Source: Limosilactobacillus viscerum
GTDB taxonomy: Bacteria; Bacillota; Bacilli; Lactobacillales; Lactobacillaceae
DNA length: 64,000 bases
Assembly: GCF_947387525.1 (NCBI RefSeq)
Contig: NZ_CANDNW010000002.1
Span: 100,676 to 164,675 of the forward strand
Direction of reading: 5' to 3'
Part shown: positions 16,129 to 25,346 of the stretch, piece after piece
Layout: each line of letters begins with the position of its first letter
Numbering within the stretch: position 1 is the first letter of the stretch
Notes under the pieces: generated by a model
The model's database searches: none
What the model saw: the letters and a program-made list of their open reading frames with translations, nothing else
Told to the model about the DNA's origin: nothing
Program-made: the position numbers and the translations under genes

Positions 16129-17625
16129 TTGGAAGTTAATCAGCGTAAAACATTAGTGACGGGGGCACTGCTCCTCTCTAATATTATGGCGGGGATGGAT
16201 GCAACAATTGTCAACACTGCCTTGCCAGCAATTACAAGTGACTTGCACGGACTGCAATACATGGGTTGGATTGTTGCGACCTTCCTGTTGGGGATGGCTG
16301 TTGCTACGCCGCTTTGGAGTAAGATGGGTGAGCATAAGGGAAATAAGCGAGCCTATATTACGGCCACGACGCTTTTCCTGATAGGAGCGATTTTTCAAGG
16401 ACTAGCCCCGAATATTATTTGGTTTATCGTAGCACGAACCGTGATGGGGATTGGTGCCGGTGGGATGAACACCATTCCATTCATTGTTTATGCTGAACTG
16501 TACCAGAATCTTCGGAAGCGTGCTGAAGTATTGGGAATTTCAAGTGCGTGCTTCGGTACCGCATCCATTATCGGACCATTGCTCGGTGGGTGGATTGTTG
16601 ATGCTTTAAGCTGGCACTGGGTATTTTACGTAAACGTGCCGATCGCACTGATTGCAATTGTACTCGTGGCAATCTTTTACCAGAGCCCCAAGAAGCAGGC
16701 GGCTGGGAAACCAGTTGATTACCTGGGAGCAACCCTTTTGGTAGCTAGTCTGGTAATTATCCTGGTAGCGGTCCAGATGATCGGCAGTGCTGCTGGTTGG
16801 TTAGTCGCTTTGTTAGCAGTCGTTGGTTTCGCACTTCTTGCATGGATGGTTAAGGTTGACAGCAACGCCGCCGACCCAATCATTCCGAGTCGTTTGTTTA
16901 AAAATCGTGAATTAGTAATTGATTTCTTACTCTTTGTGATTATCTGGGGATCATTCATTGCCTTTGTCACCTATATCCCAATGTGGGCACAGGGGCTGCT
17001 TGGTCTCAGTGCCCTTCTCGGGGGGATGACCCAGATCCCTGGAGCCGTGACTAACTTTATTGGTTCGGAACTGGTGCCATTCCTTCAAGACCGGTGGGGC
17101 AAGTACTGGATAGTTACCACCGGTGCGGCAGCAATCTTTATTGCCTTTATCGGTATCCTGGTTTGTGGCCAGGGTGCACCGTTCTGGGTTCTTCTGTTAA
17201 TGGGGGCCTTTGAAGGATTCGGCGTGGGTCTTGTCTTTAACATCTTACAGATTAGTGTACAAACTGATGCTGAACTTCGTGATGTGCCGATTGCAACCTC
17301 ACTAGGCTACCTGTTGCGGATCCTTAGCCAGACGATCATGGCAGCCGTATACGGGGTGATCCTCAACCAGGAACTGTTCAAGGGAGTTAAGTTGTCACAT
17401 GGCGACATTACCATGCGGATGCTTAACAAATTATCTAATGCCGAAACTGCCAACCAGTTGCCGGCACGGTTAATTCCTGAAATGCGCCGGATCTTGTATA
17501 CCGGTTATCGTGACATCGTAATCGCTGCTATAATCTTGATTGTAATTTCGTTAATTATTGTGGTGCCGCTATCATTTCGGCATCGACCCCAAGTAAAACA
17601 AAAGGGATATGACTCTGACCGCTAG
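16129..17625 (+). CDS. DHA2-type (14-TM) MFS drug transporter
   Basis: This 498-residue major facilitator of the EmrB/QacA (DHA2) class has about 14 hydrophobic segments. Motifs are the N-terminal MDATIVNTALPAI (motif D1), MAVATPLWSKMGEHKGNKR (motif A) and GIGAGGMNTIPF followed by GPLLGGWIVDALSWHWVFYVNVPI (motif C). It is expected to export cationic or lipophilic compounds by proton antiport. It starts with TTG 16129 behind AGGGAGGT (16115-16122). It is a single gene between repeat copy B and a terminator shared with rarA. Substrate unknown. Confidence 0.87.
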   Translation: MEVNQRKTLVTGALLLSNIMAGMDATIVNTALPAITSDLHGLQYMGWIVATFLLGMAVATPLWSKMGEHKGNKRAYITATTLFLIGAIFQGLAPNIIWFIVARTVMGIGAGGMNTIPFIVYAELYQNLRKRAEVLGISSACFGTASIIGPLLGGWIVDALSWHWVFYVNVPIALIAIVLVAIFYQSPKKQAAGKPVDYLGATLLVASLVIILVAVQMIGSAAGWLVALLAVVGFALLAWMVKVDSNAADPIIPSRLFKNRELVIDFLLFVIIWGSFIAFVTYIPMWAQGLLGLSALLGGMTQIPGAVTNFIGSELVPFLQDRWGKYWIVTTGAAAIFIAFIGILVCGQGAPFWVLLLMGAFEGFGVGLVFNILQISVQTDAELRDVPIATSLGYLLRILSQTIMAAVYGVILNQELFKGVKLSHGDITMRMLNKLSNAETANQLPARLIPEMRRILYTGYRDIVIAAIILIVISLIIVVPLSFRHRPQVKQKGYDSDR

Positions 17626-17655
17626 CTTTGAAGCGGGAGAGGGATATCCCTTTTT
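17601..17655. terminator. Bidirectional terminator between convergent transporter and rarA genes
   Basis: AAAGGGATAT (17601-17610) pairs with ATATCCCTTT (17644-17653). A smaller inner hairpin CCGC/GCGG lies at 17619-17636. T runs occur on both strands. The left arm lies inside the transporter coding end. Confidence 0.75.
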
Positions 17656-17656
17656 A

Positions 17657-18985
17657 TTATTCACTTGGGTGTTCTTCGTGCCACCGTTTAATTTGCTCAA
17701 TCCGGGCCTTGAACCGCGATTCACGCCCCTGATCAGTTGGCTGGTAGAATTTTTCACCAGCGATTTCGGGTGGGATAGTGGTCATGTTTGTTAGCTTATC
17801 CTTTTGGTCGTGAGCGTACTGGTAGCCTTTCCCATAACCGAGGTCAGCCATCAGCTTGGTTGGGGCGTTGCGGATTTGAAGTGGGACTGGCAGGTTCCCG
17901 GTCTTTTTAATTACCTTCTTGGCACGCTGGCGAGCGGTGTAGACTGCGTTTGACTTCGGCGCACAAGCAAGGTAAATCACACATTCTGTTAGGTGGACGT
18001 CGCATTCGGGCATCCCCAGAAACTGACAGGCTTGAAAAGTGTTGATTGCCACATTCAGTGCGTTGGTATCTGCTAATCCAATGTCTTCGCTAGCAAAGCG
18101 GACAAGGCGACGGGCAATGTAGAGCGGATCTTCGCCACCATCCAGCATCCGCGAACACCAATAAATCGCGGCATCGACATCACTATTACGCATTGATTTG
18201 TGGAGTGCCGAAATAATATTGTAGTGTTCCTCGTCGTGCTTGTCGTAACGGAGGGACTTGGTATTGATCAACTGGTTAAGGTTACTCTCAGTGATGGCAA
18301 CTTTCTTTCCTGCCCGTTCACCATTAAGAACGGCCATCTCCAAAGTGTTTAGAGCCACCCGCGCGTCACCGTTAGCAGACTGAGCAATTAGGTGAATTGC
18401 GGCCGGCTGGCACTGAACATCCAGGTTAGGAAAACCATTCGGGTGGTGCAGTGCCCGCGTAATGACTTCCTCCAGGTTAGCGGTGGTTAAGGACTTCAAG
18501 ACGAAGACCTTACACCGGCTGAGGAGGGCGGAATTGATTTCAAAGGACGGGTTCTCGGTAGTGGCGCCAATCAGGATGATACTTCCCCGTTCGACAAAGG
18601 GGAGGAAGGCATCTTGCTGGGCCTTGTTAAAACGGTGAATTTCGTCGATAAAGCAGATAGTCCGTTCGCCATATTCCCGGTTTTGTTCCGCTTCCTGCAT
18701 AATTTTACGGATATCCTTGATACTAGCGGTAACGGCAGAAAAGGTAACGAAGTGGGCCTTGGTTTGCCGGGCAATGATCTCCGCTAACGTTGTCTTTCCG
18801 ACACCGGGTGGCCCCCAAAAGATTAGCGATGAGAGCTGGTCATTTTCGATTAACTCACGGAGTACCCGGTGGGACCCAATCAAGTGCTGCTGACCAACGA
18901 ATTCGTCCAGGGTCGTTGGCCGAACCCGGTTAGCGAGCGGTGTTGCCTGGGGGTTGCCCTGGGCAAATAGTGATTCTTGATGCAT
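17657..18985 (-). CDS. rarA: Replication-associated recombination protein RarA (MgsA-type AAA ATPase)
   Basis: This AAA+ ATPase of about 442 residues acts at stalled replication forks. It begins MHQESLF and shows LANRVRPTTLDEFVGQQHLIG, Walker A GPPGVGKTTLAE near residue 56, Walker B ICFIDEIHRFNKAQQDA near residue 105, sensor 1 ILIGATTENPSFEIN with arginine-finger region SALLSRCKV, and a C-terminal tetramerisation domain with DPLYIARRLVRFASEDIG. A GTG at 18994 is in frame, but AAGGAA abuts it, so ATG 18985 is the better start. It is a single gene, divergent from the esterase-like gene. Confidence 0.93.
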   Translation of the reverse strand: MHQESLFAQGNPQATPLANRVRPTTLDEFVGQQHLIGSHRVLRELIENDQLSSLIFWGPPGVGKTTLAEIIARQTKAHFVTFSAVTASIKDIRKIMQEAEQNREYGERTICFIDEIHRFNKAQQDAFLPFVERGSIILIGATTENPSFEINSALLSRCKVFVLKSLTTANLEEVITRALHHPNGFPNLDVQCQPAAIHLIAQSANGDARVALNTLEMAVLNGERAGKKVAITESNLNQLINTKSLRYDKHDEEHYNIISALHKSMRNSDVDAAIYWCSRMLDGGEDPLYIARRLVRFASEDIGLADTNALNVAINTFQACQFLGMPECDVHLTECVIYLACAPKSNAVYTARQRAKKVIKKTGNLPVPLQIRNAPTKLMADLGYGKGYQYAHDQKDKLTNMTTIPPEIAGEKFYQPTDQGRESRFKARIEQIKRWHEEHPSE

Positions 18986-19087
18986 TGTACGCACTTCCTT
19001 TACCCCATTCTAAATTAAATCTTAATAAAATTGAACAGGTAAGCGTGTTAGGATAATAGTGAAACAACCGGAAGGAGGCAACTGGGG

Positions 19088-20080
19088 ATGGACCGGTTAA
19101 AAATATTCCGAACGGGACTTGCCGCACGCGTTGCGGGTAATTTTGAGTCCAGCATGAAAGAGCTCCACCGTTGTGGCCACAGTCGTTCAAACAAGTCGAC
19201 CTTTGTGGAAATGGGGATCCAACTCAGTGGCTTTAAACGTTCACTCTCTAACCAGCAAGCGTTTGATAAAATGCTCGCAACGGCTAAGGAGGTAAATAAG
19301 CGCCCATACGTAATGCCAGAAGTACAATTTGACGTTCGCTTACACCAGGATTTACAGGATGGGATGACAATCTACACCCTTAACGACCAGGGGCAGGAAA
19401 TCAACCAACGGATCATTGTTTACTTGGCTGGGGGTGCTTACCTGCAGCAGCCAGATAAAACACACTGGGAGTACCTAAACCGGCTAGCCCAATGCGCCAA
19501 TGCCAAGGTAGTGGTACCGCTCTATCCCTTGGCGCCTAATAATACATTTCGGGCCGCTTACCAACAGTTAGCACAGTTGTACGTTAATTTATATTCCATT
19601 GCTCCTGCCAGTGATATTACCTTGATGGGTGATTCGGCTGGGGCTGGTTTGGCCTTAGGTTTTAGTGAGTACCTTGGTCAGCGGGGGTTACCGCAGCCAG
19701 GCCACCTAATTTTGTTTTCACCATGGCTAGACCTTGATTTAAGGAACCCACTAATTGATAAGTATGCTGATTCTGATGTTACGTTGGCACCGTGGGGCTT
19801 GCGCAAGATTGGCGAAATGTGGGCTGGCAATGTTGAACATGACGATTACCGGTTAAGTCCGCTTTATGGTAACTTGGACCAGATCCGTGATATACATATT
19901 TATGTCGGTACGCGTGAGATTATGTACCCAGACACTAACACACTAGTTCAGAACCTCCGTGAAGCGCGGATACCGGTTGACTACCATGTTGGCCGGCGTC
20001 TGTTCCATATTTACCCCTTATACCAAATTCCGGAAGCAGACGAGGTAATGGACCAGGTTGTAAAAGTTATTAATGAATAA
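19088..20080 (+). CDS. HSL-type alpha/beta hydrolase with altered oxyanion motif
   Basis: This 330-residue protein of the hormone-sensitive-lipase-like (alpha/beta hydrolase-3) family has the nucleophile elbow GDSAGAGLALGFSEYL near residue 180, followed by LFSPWLDLDL. The acid is likely in IYVGTREIMYPD and the histidine in GRRLFHIYPLY near residue 310. The canonical HGGG/HGGA oxyanion motif reads YLAGGAYLQQ, so the histidine is replaced by alanine. It has no signal peptide. AAGGAGG (19072-19078) supports ATG 19088. The DJ-1 family gene follows 15 bases downstream, likely one operon. Probable carboxylesterase; substrate unknown. Confidence 0.8.
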   Translation: MDRLKIFRTGLAARVAGNFESSMKELHRCGHSRSNKSTFVEMGIQLSGFKRSLSNQQAFDKMLATAKEVNKRPYVMPEVQFDVRLHQDLQDGMTIYTLNDQGQEINQRIIVYLAGGAYLQQPDKTHWEYLNRLAQCANAKVVVPLYPLAPNNTFRAAYQQLAQLYVNLYSIAPASDITLMGDSAGAGLALGFSEYLGQRGLPQPGHLILFSPWLDLDLRNPLIDKYADSDVTLAPWGLRKIGEMWAGNVEHDDYRLSPLYGNLDQIRDIHIYVGTREIMYPDTNTLVQNLREARIPVDYHVGRRLFHIYPLYQIPEADEVMDQVVKVINE

Positions 20081-20095
20081 TATGAGGTGAGAATT

Positions 20096-20668
20096 GTGAA
20101 GAAAGTTGCAGTTGTATTTGCACCAGGTTGTGAAGAAGTTGAAGGCTTGAGTGTAGTTGATGTTTTACGCCGGATGGGCGTGCAAGTAACGATGGTTGGC
20201 TTGGAAGGGCAATTGGTTCCCGGTGCACATGGCATCGAACTTACTTGTGATGACGTGCTTGATGATAAGCTCCTCGACTATGATTTAGTTGCCTTCCCCG
20301 GTGGCCGTGGCGGTGCCGAGAAGTTAGCCGGTAACAAGCAACTGGCTGATTTGATGCGGAAGCGGAGCGAAGCGGGAAAGTGGAACGCTGCAATGTGCGC
20401 TGCACCAACAGCACTAGCCGCATACGGCCTTTTGGACAACCGTGATTACACCTGCTTCCCAGGCTTTGAGAAGTCAATTGCTAAGGTGGCTAAGAACGCT
20501 AACTTTAAGGAAGATATTACGGTCGTTGATGAAGCTGGTAAGATTGTTACCAGTCGTGGCCCGGCAACCGCACTGGCATATGCCTTCAAGATTGCTGAGG
20601 TGTTAGGGCTAGATACCACCCAGATTAAAAAAGAAATGCTCTATGATTACTTGATGAGTACTAAGTAA
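20096..20668 (+). CDS. DJ-1/PfpI family protein (YajL-like)
   Basis: This 190-residue protein of the DJ-1/ThiJ/PfpI superfamily has an acidic segment FAPGCEEVEGLSVVDVLRR that places a conserved glutamate near residue 15. The AFPGGRGGAEKL loop follows, and the nucleophile elbow WNAAMCAAPTALAAYGLL carries the reactive cysteine near residue 103. The family includes redox-sensing chaperones and proposed deglycases. I start at GTG 20096 because GAGGTGA (20084-20090) is correctly spaced. The in-frame GTG at 20087 lies within the ribosome binding site. It is likely translated with the hydrolase upstream. Confidence 0.85.
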   Translation: MKKVAVVFAPGCEEVEGLSVVDVLRRMGVQVTMVGLEGQLVPGAHGIELTCDDVLDDKLLDYDLVAFPGGRGGAEKLAGNKQLADLMRKRSEAGKWNAAMCAAPTALAAYGLLDNRDYTCFPGFEKSIAKVAKNANFKEDITVVDEAGKIVTSRGPATALAYAFKIAEVLGLDTTQIKKEMLYDYLMSTK

Positions 20669-20710
20669 TCACCAATACAAGAGGAGAAAATGATTCTCCT
20701 AAAATACAAT

Positions 20711-20750
20711 GAGGTCCAGAGTTCGGCTTTTTGCCGGATTCTGGACCTCA
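20711..20750. terminator. Terminator hairpin, repeated family (copy 1)
   Basis: GAGGTCCAGAGTTCGGC (20711-20727) pairs with GCCGGATTCTGGACCTC (20733-20749) with small internal mismatches. It lies between the convergent DJ-1 and mprF genes and could act in both directions. Nearly the same hairpin recurs at 40296-40336. A smaller AGGAGAA/TTCTCCT hairpin (20682-20700) lies just upstream. Confidence 0.75.
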
Positions 20751-20823
20751 TTTGTGTATTATGTTGTGTGTGTTCAGCTGCCACCTATCGTGCCAACTGA
20801 TCTTTCTTTGTTGGTCAACTTCC

Positions 20824-23406
20824 TTATTTTAACCACCACATCAGTAAATGTTTCTTTTGCTGGTCTACCCGCTGGTTGACCACGCTGACTAGGATCAACA
20901 TGTTTGCTACTAGTGAGTTCTTCTTGCGGTAGGCAATGTAACGGGAGGACCAAATCGATGCGTACTTATCCTTATAGTGGCGCAGTCCTTGGAAACCATA
21001 TAGGTGGTAGCCATACTCGTAAATAAAGTGTGCGATCTTTTCTTCCAAGAAACTAAACTGGTATTCACCGACGTTTGATAATGGTGCCATCCCTAAGTCA
21101 AAGTACTTATATTCGTTTTCTTGCCCGTACTGGTACATACTGATGAAAATCTTATCCATAATTCCTGATGGCGCATCCTTGCTGTGCCGCATCAGGTCAA
21201 TTGTCAGTATTTCCTTACCGCCAGTCGGCATGAACGTTGCAAATGCCACCAGTTTTCCGTCCTTGTCACGGACAGTACCAACCGGGGCTTGGTTAATGTA
21301 GTAAGGATCAAAGAAACCAAGTGAGAAGCCCTTTTCAACTTGTTCGCCCAGCCAACTATCTGAGACTGCTTTTAATTCAGCCATTAGCTGGTCATCAAAC
21401 GGTGGCTTTACTACGTCAAAAACGTAACCTTCCCGATCGAATTTGTGCATTAGCGCCCGTTGTGACCGCTGCTTCTTTCCTGCTAACGTAAAGTCGGCTA
21501 ATGTTACTAGACCACTTTCCCCGGTTTTAATAAAGTCAAAACCAAATTCGTGTAGAAGAAGGGTTAAGTCACTGGAAACCTCATAGAAAACAATTTCGTA
21601 GTCATACAGGTCGGCCTCCCGGACAAACTGACGAAGTGCTTCCCGCAGAACTGCCTGATTTCCCACGGGATCTCCCATGACTACCAACCGATCGTACTTC
21701 TTTCGGTACATGAAAAATAGCTGGTCGGTCTTATCCTTTTGGTAAAAATACAGGTTCTTATCACGGAGGAATGCTAAGTGGCTGGTTGAGTTACCGCCAA
21801 ACTGGTCAATTACCTTCCGCACCCGGTCCGCATTGAAACTTTGTACCCGGTTAAAGGGGTCACGGCCCTGGGTGAAGTACCACAGGATCACCAGCATTAA
21901 TAAGATACCCAGTCCTAAGCCAATTAAGCCGGACAGCCAGATCTTTTCGCCGGGGAAGAAGAGAAAGCTTGGTACCCGGTGCTTGCTGGAATACTGTGGT
22001 GCGTTAATTACCCCCACAATCACGTAAAGGATAAAACCACCGGCAAAAATTAAACTATCGATCGTAAACTTGCCGATTGAGTATTGGAGCTTCTCCCGGT
22101 ATAAAACGTGCCGGGACATTAGCACGAGTAGCAGGACGATTACTAAGTAGATTGTCAGACTAATTGTCCCGAGGTTCCAGATTGTGTTAGCAATCCCGAT
22201 TACCAGGAGGATTAGGGTTGGCCAGTAAGCCCGTTTAACCTTCGCCTGCAATCCCCGCGCACAGGCCAGCATGGCGATGGCAAAGAGGATTGTTGACATT
22301 TGGTGGATAAAGAAAAAGGTATATGGGTAAAGGTGCTGGACAATTTTATTCTCAGCAGTGATATCAGGGATTGACGCCGTTAATAACATTAAAATCCCAG
22401 AAATATACATGAAGGCGGTGATTAAGTAATAGGCCGTCTTGCGGAGGAGCATCAGTGGAAGTCCATCAAAAAATTCATTTACCTGTTGGGCTAAGTTGTG
22501 GATGAACATCAACCCGGCGAGGATTAACGGGACAATGTAATAGAAAATTCGGAATAACAGCAACCAGATTACGATCGTGGTCCGGGGAACACCCAGGAGG
22601 GATAGCTCAAAGATCATCATGACATCAAATGATCCGAGGGCACCTGGAATCATTGAGAGGACACCAAGAACCTGGGCGACCGCATAAAGTGGCAAAACAT
22701 TAATTAAGTTTTCCCGGACGCCAAGACACCAGCCAACGAGGAGGAAGAAGAGGGCAACAAAGAGCCATTCCAGGGTCGAACTACCCACGATGAATCCCTC
22801 TAGTTTAGGGGTGACTTCTTTAAAGAGCTTGTTATCGTTGATCATCGTAAAGTAGAAGACAACCGGAAAGTAGAGTCCACCCCCAATCAGCCAGATTGAG
22901 TACTGGTTAAAGTGACCACCATCGTGGAAACCAAACATGATAATTAAGGCGATCCAACAGAGAATGGATAAACCTGATAGCAAGAAGACTGCTATCTTGG
23001 AAATTGCCAGTAAGATATCCTTCTTAGTTGCATTTTCGCGGTAGAAATAGGCACGCAGAGTTGCACCAAGAATGCCACCAAAACCAGCAATGTTTGTAAG
23101 GGTATTGGTAATCCAGCCGCAACGGATGATGTAGGACCGTTTAAATTTGCCGGGTAAAAAATGAATAATAGCAAAGTCGTAACCAAGCATTGGGATAACG
23201 GCAATACAACCAGTAACGAGCAGGATAATTAGGTTAGCCCAGGAAAGGTTAGCTAACCCCACGCCGACCTGGTGCCATTGAACCGTCTTGAAAAAACTAC
23301 CAAGGGCATGAACGACAAAGATGAGAACTGAAGTAATAAAGACTAGTTTAATAATCTTTGAATACTTTTCCCACCAGGTGAGTAGGCGGTTGCCTAGTGA
23401 CTGCAT
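20824..23406 (-). CDS. mprF: Phosphatidylglycerol lysyltransferase MprF (multiple peptide resistance factor)
   Basis: This 860-residue bifunctional membrane protein adds lysine from Lys-tRNA to phosphatidylglycerol and flips the product to the outer leaflet, lowering surface negative charge and sensitivity to cationic peptides. Residues 1-520 hold about 14 hydrophobic segments (flippase domain, with ITNTLTNIAGFGGILGATLRAYF and SMIPGALGSFDVMMIFELSLLG). Residues 540-850 form the soluble synthase domain with a tandem GNAT-like fold (FNADRVRKVIDQFGGNSTSHLAFLRDKNLYFY, MGDPVG, and FDLGMAPLSNVGE). It is full length. AGGAGG lies about 12 bases before the ATG. A TATAAT on the minus strand at 23454-23459 is a likely -10. 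Confidence 0.93.
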   Translation of the reverse strand: MQSLGNRLLTWWEKYSKIIKLVFITSVLIFVVHALGSFFKTVQWHQVGVGLANLSWANLIILLVTGCIAVIPMLGYDFAIIHFLPGKFKRSYIIRCGWITNTLTNIAGFGGILGATLRAYFYRENATKKDILLAISKIAVFLLSGLSILCWIALIIMFGFHDGGHFNQYSIWLIGGGLYFPVVFYFTMINDNKLFKEVTPKLEGFIVGSSTLEWLFVALFFLLVGWCLGVRENLINVLPLYAVAQVLGVLSMIPGALGSFDVMMIFELSLLGVPRTTIVIWLLLFRIFYYIVPLILAGLMFIHNLAQQVNEFFDGLPLMLLRKTAYYLITAFMYISGILMLLTASIPDITAENKIVQHLYPYTFFFIHQMSTILFAIAMLACARGLQAKVKRAYWPTLILLVIGIANTIWNLGTISLTIYLVIVLLLVLMSRHVLYREKLQYSIGKFTIDSLIFAGGFILYVIVGVINAPQYSSKHRVPSFLFFPGEKIWLSGLIGLGLGILLMLVILWYFTQGRDPFNRVQSFNADRVRKVIDQFGGNSTSHLAFLRDKNLYFYQKDKTDQLFFMYRKKYDRLVVMGDPVGNQAVLREALRQFVREADLYDYEIVFYEVSSDLTLLLHEFGFDFIKTGESGLVTLADFTLAGKKQRSQRALMHKFDREGYVFDVVKPPFDDQLMAELKAVSDSWLGEQVEKGFSLGFFDPYYINQAPVGTVRDKDGKLVAFATFMPTGGKEILTIDLMRHSKDAPSGIMDKIFISMYQYGQENEYKYFDLGMAPLSNVGEYQFSFLEEKIAHFIYEYGYHLYGFQGLRHYKDKYASIWSSRYIAYRKKNSLVANMLILVSVVNQRVDQQKKHLLMWWLK

Positions 23407-23500
23407 AATTAATTTACTCCTCCTTAAAACTTGTTAAACACAGTAATATACCCATTATAAGCTATTAGCTAAATAATTATTGGGAAATTTGAAATTTTAG

Positions 23501-23529
23501 TTGACGGTTAGCCGAAATTCCCGTATACT
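23501..23529 (+). promoter_or_regulatory. Promoter of tRNA-Asp
   Basis: TTGACG (23501-23506), a 17-base spacer and TATACT (23524-23529), 17 bases before the mature tRNA start. Confidence 0.8.
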
Positions 23530-23546
23530 CTATTGTGTTGTCAAAT

Positions 23547-23621
23547 GGTCCGTTGGTCTAGTTGGTTTAGGACGCATCCCTGTCACGGATGAGATCACGA
23601 GTTCGAGTCTCGTACGGACCG
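23547..23621 (+). tRNA. tRNA-Asp (GTC)
   Basis: GGTCCGT pairs with ACGGACC as acceptor stem with discriminator G. The anticodon loop CTGTCAC carries GTC. A TTCGAGT T-loop is present. No CCA is encoded. Confidence 0.95.
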
Positions 23622-23638
23622 CTTATAAATTTTCGTCA

Positions 23639-23666
23639 AGTTGAGTTGTTGAACTCAACTTTTTTT
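23639..23666 (+). terminator. Terminator after tRNA-Asp
   Basis: AGTTGAGTT (23639-23647) pairs perfectly with AACTCAACT (23652-23660), followed by six T. It lies directly in front of the pseudouridine synthase gene. Confidence 0.85.
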
Positions 23667-23685
23667 GTACCCAAAGGAGAAAATA

Positions 23686-24552
23686 ATGGAAGCAACCTGG
23701 CTTTATACTGGTGAAGAACCGGTTAAAATTAAAAAATTTCTACAGTCACTGGGGATGGGGCACCGCCTTTTTAATGAGATTAAGAAGGGACAAGGGGAGT
23801 TCCTGGTTGACCACCGAACGGTTCGGCCAACGACTAAGATCCTTCCTAACCAGCCGCTAACGATTAAGGTTGAACCAGAAATGGCGGATCCGGCGGTAGA
23901 AGTAAGTCAGGAACCCCTTAACATTGTCTACGAAGATGACAACTGGCTGGTAATCGATAAGCCAGCGGGGGTAACATCCATTCCCGGACCAACCGTCAAC
24001 AATGGGACGGTCCTTAACCGGGTGAAGGGCTACTTGGCCAAGCAGGGGTCTGAAGATTTGCGGCCGCACTTGATTACCCGCCTTGACCGCTTTACCGGGG
24101 GCCTTCTGCTGGTTGCTAAGCACCATGTGGCTTCAAGTATGATCAGCCAGCAAGTTCAGCAACACAAAATGTTAAAAGAATACACTGCAGTTGTCAGTGG
24201 TCACTTTGACCAGGACCACGGAACGATTAATAAACCGATTGCGCGTCGTGAGGGCCAGGTTCAGCGGGTGGTTGCGGATGATGGCCAGCCGGCTCTAACC
24301 GAATACTGGGTTGAAGAACAAGCAAATGACTGGGCACGAGTCCGGGTCCGTCTCCACACTGGTCGAACCCACCAAATTCGGGTTCACTTTGCGGCGATTG
24401 GGCACCCGCTAATTGGTGACCACCTTTACGGCGGCGATACACGGAAGTATGACCACCAGTTGCTACATGCTAGCAAAATTGCTTTTGTTGACCCCTTCAG
24501 TCAGGAGAAGCTAACCTTTACGTCACCACTTCCGGATAGTTTTAATATTTAA
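23686..24552 (+). CDS. RluA-family 23S rRNA/tRNA pseudouridine synthase
   Basis: This 288-residue pseudouridine synthase converts specific uridines in RNA to pseudouridine. It has an S4-like N-terminal part (residues 1-70, VKIKKFLQSLGMGHRLFNEIKKGQG). The catalytic domain follows with IVYEDDNWLVIDKPAGV, the active-site segment LITRLDRFTGGLLLVAK (catalytic Asp in RLDR, near residue 131), and the C-terminal HTGRTHQIRVHFAAIGHPLIGDHLYGG. I start at ATG 23686 because AAGGAGA (23674-23680) precedes it. The in-frame TTG at 23665 lies in the tRNA terminator. RluD versus another RluA member cannot be decided from sequence. Confidence 0.88.
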   Translation: MEATWLYTGEEPVKIKKFLQSLGMGHRLFNEIKKGQGEFLVDHRTVRPTTKILPNQPLTIKVEPEMADPAVEVSQEPLNIVYEDDNWLVIDKPAGVTSIPGPTVNNGTVLNRVKGYLAKQGSEDLRPHLITRLDRFTGGLLLVAKHHVASSMISQQVQQHKMLKEYTAVVSGHFDQDHGTINKPIARREGQVQRVVADDGQPALTEYWVEEQANDWARVRVRLHTGRTHQIRVHFAAIGHPLIGDHLYGGDTRKYDHQLLHASKIAFVDPFSQEKLTFTSPLPDSFNI

Positions 24553-24558
24553 ACGTTT

Positions 24559-24612
24559 AAAGCAGGAGAATGAGAAGAAGTTTGTTTTTCTTCCCATTCT
24601 CCTGCTTTCTGC
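24559..24612. terminator. Bidirectional terminator between convergent genes
   Basis: AAAGCAGGAGAATG (24559-24572) pairs perfectly with CATTCTCCTGCTTT (24595-24608). It is shared by the pseudouridine synthase gene and the DUF4811 gene. Confidence 0.85.
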
Positions 24613-24617
24613 TTTTA

Positions 24618-25346
24618 CTATTTAACTTGTCTAAGCATTTGCTTAACCATTTGGGATTGCATCTTTTGTTCAGCCTGTTGGGTTACCTGCTGAATTTCTT
24701 GTGCACTCATCTTCGAGTTCTTTGCTAATGCCTGTTGAACCGTTGCAGCAACAGCAGACTTACCCTGTTGTTGTGACGCTGCTTGGGCTTTTTTAGCGGC
24801 TGGTGAACTGGCTAATTTTTTCAGTTGCCTGGCTTGCTTAACCGTAATTTTAACGTAGCTAGTAGGGTATTCAAGAACATTTGTCCGCTTAACTAGTGTT
24901 CCATCCATCCCTGATAGCATGTACATGCTGGCAAAGAATTTGTTGTTATAGCGCCACCGAGTTTCAGTAGTGACTAGTCGAGGGGTTGCCCGATTAGTCC
25001 ACTTAATCTTGCTGCTGGTATATTCGTTTGCCTGTGTATGGTTCGGCGTCTTTTGCTTTTCCTTAGTGTTGTAAATATAGACGTTATCCTTACCACTAGT
25101 TCCAACTGGTTGGTAAAGTGCCAGTGGCATTGATGAATTAGAGGCGGAATAGATTCGTTGACTAGTTGTTGTCGTAACTTTGTGCATACCAAAGTGGTGA
25201 CTATAATTCAGGGTCATCATCGCAGTTGAAGCAATAAAGATGGCACCAAAAATAGTTGTCCAGAGGATGCGGAGGTTACGGTTAGTCATGAACATGATGC
25301 AGGCAAACATCGCAACGGCCGCAATAAACATAATGAAAATAATCAT
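24618..25346 (-). CDS. DUF4811-type membrane-anchored protein
   Basis: This 242-residue protein has two N-terminal membrane segments (residues 1-22 and 27-50, IIFIMFIAAVAMFACIMFM and LWTTIFGAIFIASTAMM). An extracytoplasmic domain of about 110 residues follows, and the C-terminal third is rich in Gln, Ala and Lys (AKKAQAASQQQGKS). It resembles the DUF4811 proteins that accompany DHA2 transporters in lactobacilli. Its ATG overlaps the stop of the upstream transporter by one base (TAATG), so the two are made together. The role is unknown. An accessory to the pump is the natural inference. Confidence 0.8.
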   Translation of the reverse strand: MIIFIMFIAAVAMFACIMFMTNRNLRILWTTIFGAIFIASTAMMTLNYSHHFGMHKVTTTTSQRIYSASNSSMPLALYQPVGTSGKDNVYIYNTKEKQKTPNHTQANEYTSSKIKWTNRATPRLVTTETRWRYNNKFFASMYMLSGMDGTLVKRTNVLEYPTSYVKITVKQARQLKKLASSPAAKKAQAASQQQGKSAVAATVQQALAKNSKMSAQEIQQVTQQAEQKMQSQMVKQMLRQVK

